A stretch of DNA of 64,000 nt, taken from contig JANHCV010000010.1 in the NCBI GenBank assembly GCA_025594325.1, forward strand, positions 620,001 to 684,000. The letters run 5' to 3'. The position numbers and the translations under genes are program-made. This document shows, piece after piece, positions 55,902 through 64,000 of this stretch (positions are counted from its first letter, which is position 1; every line of letters starts with the position of its first letter). The notes beneath the pieces were generated by a model. It searched no databases, was not told where the DNA came from, and was given only the letters and a program-made list of their open reading frames with translations. This DNA comes from Blastocladiella emersonii ATCC 22665 (taxonomy: Eukaryota; Blastocladiomycota; Blastocladiomycetes; Blastocladiales; Blastocladiaceae).

Positions 55902-57913
55902 TCTCAGCAGTAGGCTGAGTTTCTGTGGAGCTGAATTCGCGCTCAAGCTGGGCCATTTGGCATGCCTGACTTTTCTGCCACTCCCATCAACACGCGTCGC
56001 GACGCGTCTCGGTCGAGCTCGAATAATCTTCTCCTCAATTTTCTCCAAATCCTCTTAATAAATCTACCCTCTAACTCTTTTCAACTCAACTAAAATCGTC
56101 TGGGGCACAGTTCGACGTCGAAATACTCTCCGTGTACCTGACCTCTCACTCTTCACGCTGCTCCTGCGGCCACTGTGCATGTCCTCTACATTTCCTCCGT
56201 CCTTCATGTCCTACGTGGGCATCCACACGCTTCCCTGACGCTTTGATTTAATTCACCGCTTGCGCGTATTGTGTCTCGCGTTTTTTTGTCTCGCGTCTCC
56301 TGTCTCGCACTCGTGGCGTGCGCGAGACACATCGCGTCTCTTGTGTCTCACTAGCACGAGACGCGCACGAGATCTCCATGGTCGGCGCCGAGCTGTTCGC
56401 CGCAATGCACTTGCGCTTCGACGCGCTATACCCGAGCCGCGACCATCCTCCGTTTGGCGGCCTGCACGTCCTTGCGTTTGGCGACTTTTTCCAGTTCGAG
56501 CCCGTCATGGCCCGCTCGCTCACGGTTCCATCTGAGCAGCCAGTCGAACGCGCACCCAAACCCGAGGTGGATGCAGCTCATGATGGCGACTCGATGCAGG
56601 TCGACGGCGAGCCTCAGCAGCAGCAGCAGAAGAAGCGCGCGTCCAAGCGCAAGGAGCGGCAAGCGGTCAGCAGAACTCGAACTGACGCCAACATTGGTCG
56701 CGATCAGTGGCTCGCCTTCGACTCGGTCTTCTTCCTTGTGCAGCAGATGTGGCAGTCAGGCGACGAGAGCTTCCTGAACGTGCTCCAGGACCTGCGCAAC
56801 TGCATTGTCTCGTAGCGCGTGATTGAGTACCTCGGCTCGCGGCGAGCAGACGTCCTACTGGGTCAGCACCCAGGCCAGCTCGACGACTGGAGCGACCAGG
56901 TCCTCATCACGGCGCAGAACTCGGTGCGCGACGCGTGGAACTCGATGGCCGCCGCGAAACACGCGCGTCGCCTCGGTCTCCAACCCGACGAAATCTTTGA
57001 CCTCGAGTGCGTCGATCTCGTCCGCAAGCCCTCCACAACCGGACCACTCCTTTGGCGGCAGCTCGTCATTGAGAGCAGCGGTCAGAGCGAGAGCGACCAG
57101 CGCATGCTCAACTTCGCAAAACTGCTTCCCTCGAGCAAGACGGACCACATCCCGTCTACCCTCAAGCTGTTTGCTGGCGCGCGTGTCATCGTGACGCGGA
57201 ACATCAACACGCCGTACGTCTCCGCGTCATATTCGCCGGCCATTAGGCGCATGGACTCACCAGCGCTTCCTCGCTTCGCATCGTGTAGTCGCCGCATCGT
57301 CAACGGCGTCATTGGCCGTGTTGAACGCTTTGCCACCGACGCGAACAACGACATTGATGCAGTCATCATCCGGCCAAAAAGGATCTGGGTCGCATGCCCA
57401 AGCTACCCAGGATCCCCAACGACTACTTCCCGCTGCGCCGCAAGATCGCCTCCTTCCGCCTCAAGAACAAGGTGGCCGGCACATCCAAGACGATCCATCG
57501 AGCCCAGTTCCCGCTCGAGCTCGCGTACGCGCTGACGGCGCAAGGCCCAAGGAATGACCCTTGAAAAGGTCATCGTTGATCTCGCCGACATGACGCGTGG
57601 ATCGTTACCGTCGCGCTTCCTGTACATGATCCTATCGCGTGTACGGCGCGGTGACGACATCCTGATCCTGCGTGATCCAGGTATCCAAGGCCTGAATCAA
57701 ACACAGGATCAACATTTACTTGCCGAGTACGCTCGACTGCAAAGTCTGGCGGAGGCAACCACTACCTAGTCCTTAGCTCATTAATACTTAGCGATTTTGA
57801 CACGTCATTCACTACTCGCCTTTCAACGCGGACGGAACTTGACGTCCAGCATATTTTCAAGCCAGCCTAGTCGCCTACTGCTGAGACAGAGTGTGCAAAG
57901 CACACACCCCTAG
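55902..57913 (+). mobile_element. Helitron of the Helitron2/Helentron kind with both ends, internally deleted
   Basis: The 5' end is TCTCAGCAGTAGGC (55902-55915) with T before it. The inverted copy GCCTACTGCTGAGA stands at 57873-57886, just before a hairpin (GTGTGC AAA GCACAC, 57891-57905) and CCCCTAG at 57913, followed by T. A 5' terminal repeat matched by a subterminal 3' repeat next to a stem-loop is the known layout of Helitron2/Helentron ends. Inside is the second part of a PIF1-type helicase (ISMVGAELFAAMHLRFDALYP; GGLHVLAFGDFFQFEP; GARVIVTRNINTP; GMTLEKVIVDLADM). A TAG at 56816 and frame changes show it is dead. The Rep part and Walker A are missing, so it was non-autonomous or deleted. 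Confidence 0.82.
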
Positions 57914-58890
57914 TAGTGTCGCGGTCGGCTAGCATGCAGGTGTGCACCGCTCGCCATCAACCGTGCTCGACGCGACGCGTCGCTAGAAGGTTGGACCACT
58001 CGATGCGGCCTCATTCAGCGGTGAGATTGGGAGCAGCAGTGAGCCGAAACGAGTGAGTTGGACCTGCCGATCCTGCATCCAGGTCGTGCAGAACCGCTGA
58101 CCGCAGAGCAGCCGTCGACTCCAAAATGCAGGATCCGGTGACGGGTTGGTCGGTGGTGGCTCAGCGCGTGCACGAGCCGAGATTGGGTGGCCCACGCTGG
58201 CCGCGCTGTGCTCGAGCTACGCCCAACCTTGGCCCAACTCGGAAAGTCTGCACGCAGCGCGAAATGAGCCTCATCAATTGGCCTCCCCTCTAGTTTGATG
58301 GAAGCCAGAAAACGCGCTTCCGGTGAAATGGGTCACCGTCGATGCGAGCTTAGCGCTACAACTTGAACACGTCGCATTTGAGAAGCTGAGTTTAAACGAG
58401 CTGGTGTAGAAGCCATCCGAGAGCGACCTCGTTTGGGCCCTGCATGGTCGCGGGTCCAGCTCGCACGCGTCGCCCATGATCAGCACGCGTCACATGATAT
58501 CTCGACGCGTCTCACGACTGTCTCTCACCGTTTCGACCAAATCTTTTTCAGGTCACCACCCACCGACTTGCACCCTCGCACTCCCGAGTCCTCTTGCAAA
58601 CTGTTGGCTGTGCCATGCATTGCAAACTTGGCACCGCGCATGACTTAGTTTCAATGGTCAAGGGAGCCGTGCGCAGTATTCTGGAACGCATGTCGGCAAG
58701 AATTTCTTGCTGCTGTGAGTGATTCAAGGCTAGAGCCGTAACCCGCATGTAAACCGTAAGCGGCGCACGCACAAAAATGCGCACTGCGGCAAACCTTTTT
58801 CACTGTGCAACATCGTGCCCGTTCAGCCTCGCCTCTTGTACTGCTTTCACGCTCTTTGCGTTCGAGCATCGGCTCAAGATTGCCACCACA
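57914..58890. other. Intergenic, no gene seen
   Basis: Starts with the displaced upstream part of the 136-aa secreted gene promoter and continues into the region before an F-box-like gene start. No gene is supported on either strand. Confidence 0.4.
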
Positions 58891-59114
58891 ATGGAGCACA
58901 TGGAACCCGGCGACTTGCCCAGTTTGTCCAACCTTCCGGTGGAGCTCCTGGAACAAGTTGTGAGCCTCACGGCTCCGAACGTAGCACTTGCTGCGTCATC
59001 GAGGGAGCTCGCGATGGCCGCTCAAAACCCTCGCGCGCTCCCGCGTTGGCTTTTCCGCGCTTGCGGCGCAGACCAAGACGATGCGGTTGCGCAGCAAGCT
59101 GGTTGGACTATGGG
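58891..59114 (+). pseudogene. 5' part of an F-box-like gene, cut by a hAT element
   Basis: Starts MEHMEPGDLPSLSN, then LPVELLEQVVSLTAPNVALA and ...NPRALPRWLFRACG, which parallel the N-terminus of the 794-aa family (LPFDLFEHVVALALPRAAVA; HALRPWVARR). The frame enters the transposon at 59115. After the second target copy (62389-62396) the frame stays open to 62637, but the downstream sequence shows no similarity to the family, so the gene was probably already degraded. Confidence 0.65.
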
Positions 59115-62100
59115 TAGGGTGCACGGAACGGAACATCGGAACGTTCCAGGAACGTTCCGGAACATGGGAACGTTCCGTTCCTGGGAACTTGACGAGGGGT
59201 GTTCCCTTGGGTAGTCATCGTAGAAGTGGCCTTGGTGGTCGGACAGGGCGGCCCCGTTTGGCTTCTTCGGACACGCTTGCGGGCCGATCGGACAGCTTAA
59301 AAATTAAATGGGCCGACCCCACCCCCAAATAAAAATTGCCCGGGCCCTCGCGGGCTCGAAATCTCAACTCAAGAAAATGAATCGCTTCGAGCTCACTTGC
59401 TGGCGGATGCCTCACATCCCAACTTGACAAAGAGGAGTCGATCCCCCGCCTTCGGAAAGCCGCAACTGAAAGGAATCGGCCCTCAAATTAAATGCCAGGA
59501 CCTCGAATCCGCTGGCCCGTTGCTCGGCCAAGTCGAAATAGAGAGCTAACTCGCGCGAGGAGAAAATTGACGCGAACCAGCAGGAAGTGAGAGGATCAAG
59601 AATGCAACGCGCCCGAAATATATATACAGCGACACCAGCGTGGAGACTCCGCCGTCCGAGAGGAGCCGCGGATGCGGCGCGTGATCCGCGAGCAAGGCTG
59701 CTCGGGCGGGAAGCCCGCCTTGGCCACGAGCGGCCGGGCGGCGGTGTGGGTCGGGCCCGACCCGCCGCCGGCGGACTAGAGACCCTTGGGCGAGATTGCG
59801 GTTGATGCGTCGACACACGGGGAGAACTGGACAGTGACGAGGCCGCGCGCGGCGAGGGACGACAAGGTACGCGCGACGTGAGCACCTGCAAGTACTAGCG
59901 GCGAGTCGACGCGAGCAGGTCGGGGCGGAAACGCGACGTACTACACAGGCCATGAAGCGCGTCGGCATGGGGCGACAAGGTTCGCCGACCTGCTCCTTGT
60001 CGCCGCCGCCGCCGTCGGCCGCACCGCCCGATTCGCCGCTGCCACCGCCGCCAGCAGCGGGCTTGCCGCGGTACTTGTCGATCTCGCCCTGCACGATCTC
60101 GGGGTACTCGCGCAGCTCGCGGAGCGCGTTGTGGTAGGGCTCACGCGTCCCGTGCGAGTGCGCGGGCAGGCGGACGAGGGCCACGAAGTCGATGAAGGCG
60201 CACACGAGGGTGAGGAGCGGCTGAACGACGGCGATGGCCTTCATGGCAAACAAGCCGACGGCGAGCACCTCGACGAGCGCGGCGTGCGCGTGCACCGTAG
60301 TCTTAGTCCCAATGAAGGCGGACTTGGACCGCGAGCAGCAGAAGGACGAGAACAGCAGCGCCAACGACACGCCGTCGTTGGGCTGCGCGCCATGGACGAG
60401 CCGCGCGACCGTTGGGCGACGGTGGATCAAGCGCGTGCGTGTCGCGCTCGGTGCGCAGCGTCTGCAGGGTCGCGCGCCACGCGCCGCGGCGACGCTACCT
60501 CGCGGGTGGGAAGCGGCGAACCGTCGGCGGGCAGGGAGACGGGGTGCATGATGGTGTTGTGCTCGAGCCGCAGGTCCAGGTGCAGCTCGTCAAGAGACCC
60601 GATTGAGACCGTGACGGCGTCAGCGCGGTGCGGCGGGCGCGCCTACTCGGTCGCGAGCAAGCGGGCACGCAGGCCGAGCTCGAGCGAAGAGGTGGCGGCC
60701 GGCGGTGGTGGATAAAGCTTCATGGGGCGCCGGCGGCAGCGAGCGGGGGAGAGAGCGAGAGCAGCCCGCTCCGGGACTTTGCGTTTTTTCGAGCGGCGGT
60801 CGAGCGGCAGAGGCCCTGTCAACCGGTCACATGGGCCCCGCTGACGATGGCGCAACTGCTTTTCGCTCGCGCTGATCGACGCCACCGGCTCGCCCTCACT
60901 TTAGCGCCCGCCCGCCGCCCCGCGCACTAGCTCTTCCACCCGCCCTCACGCAACCCACCGCCTCGGCGGTCCACTCCTCCACCACTACCCGATCCACACC
61001 CACCTTCCTCACCATGGTGGGCTTCGTCGCGCGTCCGTGACGCTTCATCTCGTCGCGTTCCTCGCCTCGCCGCCCAGCTCCGCGGCCGACATCTGGCTCG
61101 GCCACCGCCTCAAGACCTTCGCCAAGAACTCGCGTAGCTCGGTTCTGGAGACGTATGTGCCAGTCTGCTCGCCCTCGCATTCCGCGAGCACCGCGCTGAC
61201 AGCGAACGCCACGTCGTTTAGGCCTCGCTTGTGACGCGGCCTCCGCCCCATCGTGCTCGACAAGACCGCGCTCACGCTCGCGGGCGCCCCCGGCGTGATC
61301 CGCGACGTTGCCGCCCGCCTGTTTGGCTTCCCAAGCAGTCAACGCACGCGGTATGCTTGCGCACGGTGCCGCCCCGCGAGTTATCCCACTGACCTCTCGC
61401 CCCCGCGATTTCCAGGCATCATCTTCCCGTGGCTCAAGCTCGAGCACGTCTAGTACCTCGGCCGCGTCACCCCCGACGGCGCGCGCAACCTCAAGCGCAA
61501 GCGCTTCCACATGCAGTACCAGGCTAACTAGACCCAGGCCGCGGCGCGCGGCACTCAACACGATCACGGCCAAGCGCGACAAGATGTGCCCGGCGGTCCC
61601 GCTCGACGAGCACTCGTTCCAGTCGCAAATCAACACGCAGCGCCAGGTCAACTTCCTCGGCCAAGCGCAACGCGCCGCGGCGGCGCCGTCGATCAAGGAG
61701 CTCAGGCGTGCAACGACCTCGTGGTCGTGGTCGTGGTCGAGTCGCTCAAGCGACTGTTCTCCGCGGTCAAGAAGTACGAGGAGGAGGAGGGGCTGATGGT
61801 GTGGGTTGGGGAGCGAGCGGCCTACGGGCTGAATTTGACGTCCTTTCTTTTCGAACTGCTTCTCTTTATCGCTTCAATCTTTTCTGAGCTGAATTTGAAT
61901 TTCCTGAGCTGAATTTCTGAACCCCCCCAAAAGCGCATGTAACGGTAGCGCGTTTAGATACGTTTTGCTGCTTTGGACGGAGCGTGTCCAATCGGACAGC
62001 TCTGTCCAATTGAGTTCAGCATCCTAATCGGACACGCGCTGTCCGAACCGTCCGAAGCGGCCAATTTAACCAGCGGGAAATCTACGATGACTATGTTCCC

Positions 62101-62388
62101 CTCACTCAGTCAAAAATGCGAATTTTGGGTGGCTTCTTTTGCGAGGCGGCTCAGCCGTCGTGGCTCGTGCAAAAGACATGCTTCCCGAGCCTTCAGGGCC
62201 ACACATGACATCAATGAGGTCACTCGACAACGACCTTGATGCACGCTTGCAACGGCCTCGTCGCTCTACGGGTCACGTTTATGTCACGTGGTGGGAACGT
62301 TCCCTTGGGAACGTTCCCGGAGCGTGGTTGCAGCGTTCCCGCTCCGTTCCTGTTCCCGGCCAGCCGAGGGCTTGTTCCGTGCACACTA
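59115..62388. mobile_element. hAT-type DNA transposon, non-autonomous, 3,274 bp
   Basis: The left end TAGGGTGCACGGAAC and the inverted right end TAGTGTGCACGGAAC match at 14 of 15 bases. Both sides are flanked by the same 8 bp, ACTATGGG (59107-59114 and 62389-62396), the target-site duplication length of the hAT superfamily. The palindrome GGAACGTTCC occurs three times just inside the left end and twice inside the right end, like the short subterminal transposase-binding motifs of hAT elements. No transposase or hATC domain is seen. The GC-rich centre has protein-like but broken frames on the minus strand (about 60720-59950; LREYPEIVQGEIDKYRGKPA) and on the plus strand (about 61250-61790; DEHSFQSQINTQRQVNFLGQ) that look like captured host gene pieces. 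Confidence 0.85.
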
Positions 62389-62396
62389 ACTATGGG

Positions 62397-64000
62397 CGGC
62401 CCCTGTGGCCAAGCTGGCAGCCGTTTCAGGTCTTTCAATCTTTCGCATTTTCCGCTCCTTCGCTTCACGCTTTTCGCGCTTTTCGCTCCTTTCGCTTTTC
62501 GCGTTCATCGGAAATCGCGGATCACAAATTGTGCGGCCAGCTGCAAATTTGCACTCAATTCTTGGGCCGGGTCGGGTGAGGGTCGAAATCGCATATCAGG
62601 ATTTCTGGTGAATGCGATACATGAGCGTGATGGGTGAGGTCAGGGGGATTTTTTGCTGGTGGTCGTGGTGGTTATAGTCGCCCTTGAAGTAAGTTGGACT
62701 TTTCATCACAACGGCTCAGTCGATTGCGCTGTACTCGAAGGTGATGGACTGACCGTGCTAAGAGCTACAAAAGAGATAATTAAGCGTTGGGGTGGTTGGA
62801 AGCCGGGTGTCAAGAAAAAAATGGCGATCGGATTCTCAACGCTAACACACCGCCAGGGTTGATTCAAGAAGCTAACCTCGAAAGTCGTTCCTGCGCAACG
62901 GAGTGAAGGATGTGACTCGCGCAAATATATTTAGCGCTCAGAGGAGCACGGAAACGATAGACACAGTTTGAATTCATGGGGTCGCAAATCGAGTACAGCA
63001 TCCAATCCAGAGGGTAAACAGGCTTTCTCCTTGCGGCAAACTGGTCAACTACCTCTACCTCAGTAGATAAACTTGGTTTCCTGGCCGGGATTGCAGTTTA
63101 AAGAGGTCGAAACCTATGTTCGCCTGAAGGGGTTTGCGGCACGCATGCTGTTGCGGATTGCGCTCGCGGATCGAGCTTATTAGGTGGACGCCTACCGGCG
63201 CGGCAGGCCAAGCGGCCAAAAAAAGTTGATTTTCTTCAATTGTTTGTACGTGGCCGCATACTGGCCCGATTCGTTTAAGTTGACGAGAGCGAGCGAGTGA
63301 AGGACCGCTTCCGCTAGCACGAATGGACAACAATTGCCAGCCTCGAGTAAAGCTGGTGAGCCCTGGTACTTAGCATGCTCACAATTCAGCGCTTCAGCAA
63401 GAGCGCGCGGGACGGTCGCCCAACCAGTGAAGCACGTCCACGGCGCTGAACCGGCACGTTGCAAATCTTTCCAGACCTGAATGAGGTGCATGCGATCCAG
63501 TCGGTGCGATTGAGCGCCTGGAACGCATCAAAGGCCACTTCAGAGAGTTGCGAATGGTGCTATTCCTTTGCTTGAACACAGGGTCGCGGAACGGCCATGC
63601 TCGAGCTGCCTCTGACGCTGGTAGAACATGTAACACCCCGTGATCGAGCTTCACTATCTGCCACGCGACGATTTTAGAGTTGAAACGCGACGTGAACGTT
63701 TCCAGCTTCATGGTAGAGTCATGGATCAGTAGGCGACATTCTGTTCGTCACTCAAGGGCGGGTCTCCGACTTGGCGAGCGGCCCTATCAACTAGCTGAAG
63801 CTACCGGCGGTCAAATCCAAAGCGGACATGACTTCTTCTGATGCGCTGGGAGCGACAGGCGCGGCTCGTCAGCGGCTGGCGGTGCCTGTGCTACGGGTTC
63901 AGCGCGGCGCTCGAATCACGCAAGTAGACATAAACTAGGCGCAATTTGGAAGAAATCCATGGGTTGAATACATTGCATCAACTGGCATCTACAGCATGCG
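62397..64000. other. Right end of the window, no supported gene
   Basis: AT-richer than average. Open frames (for example 62653-62862 plus, 63192-63711 minus) lack recognisable domains and intron signals that would join them. Confidence 0.35.
63597..63677 (+). pseudogene. Tiny F-box-like relic
   Basis: ATG followed by LELPLTLVEHV, close to LELPFDLFEHV of the 794-aa family, then a TAG after 26 codons. Very short, so chance similarity is possible. Confidence 0.3.

Noticed and set aside
62653-62862. 69-codon open frame after the hAT element
   Set aside because: Short, no homology signal, no gene context.
1-64000. CRISPR arrays, operons, Shine-Dalgarno sites
   Set aside because: The sequence is eukaryotic nuclear DNA with introns; no regularly spaced direct repeats of CRISPR type were seen.

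Overview
The window is GC-rich nuclear DNA from a eukaryote with short spliceosomal introns. Most introns I could place are 51-110 nt, and most start with GTACG and end in TAG. Gene content is fungal: ribosomal protein uL1, a tyrosinase, a DUF4211 protein, an ABCC transporter, mitochondrial leucine catabolism, and a family of F-box-like proteins with degenerate ankyrin or leucine-rich repeats. By inference a zoosporic fungus of the Blastocladiomycota (Catenaria/Allomyces type) fits best; no marker here proves it.

Layout. 1-3,580: a single-pass membrane protein with a C-terminal SH3 domain (minus, cut by the window edge), divergent from intronless RPL10A (plus). 4,348-6,509: a decayed paralogue of the 794-aa F-box-like gene that follows. 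7,171-26,080: a very large inverted repeat. Two arms of 7,395 bp (7,171-14,565 and 18,686-26,080), identical wherever I compared them, flank a 4,120-bp spacer. Each arm carries one intact copy of the 794-aa gene, a low-complexity stretch with a short (TAGGG)n tract, and pieces of decayed Helitrons. The spacer holds two more Helitron pieces that meet head to head near the symmetry axis.

26,359-34,938: tyrosinase (minus), a 1,279-aa RRM protein rich in low-complexity sequence (minus) and, divergently, a DUF4211 nuclear protein (plus). 34,994-43,109: an ABCC (MRP-type) transporter on the minus strand whose reading frame is split by about 3.2 kb. The intruding block carries, in the opposite orientation, a gene with two LAGLIDADG motifs, i.e. 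a free-standing homing-endonuclease-like gene. 43,643-46,993: HMG-CoA lyase and the biotin-bearing subunit of 3-methylcrotonyl-CoA carboxylase, convergent with 95 bp between them; both act in leucine breakdown.

47,407-58,890: an unknown spliced gene, an F-box-like/LRR gene, two paralogous small secreted proteins, a 77-aa cysteine-rich secreted peptide, a multi-pass membrane protein that looks like a pseudogene, and a Helitron of the Helitron2/Helentron kind with recognisable ends, inserted in the TATA region of one secreted-protein gene. 58,891-64,000: the start of another F-box-like gene cut by a 3,274-bp hAT-type element with a perfect 8-bp target duplication, then sequence with no supported gene apart from one tiny F-box-like relic.

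The region is therefore a mosaic of conserved metabolic genes and a mobile-element landscape in which at least three different element types (LAGLIDADG block, Helitron/Helentron, hAT) have each hit a gene or its promoter.
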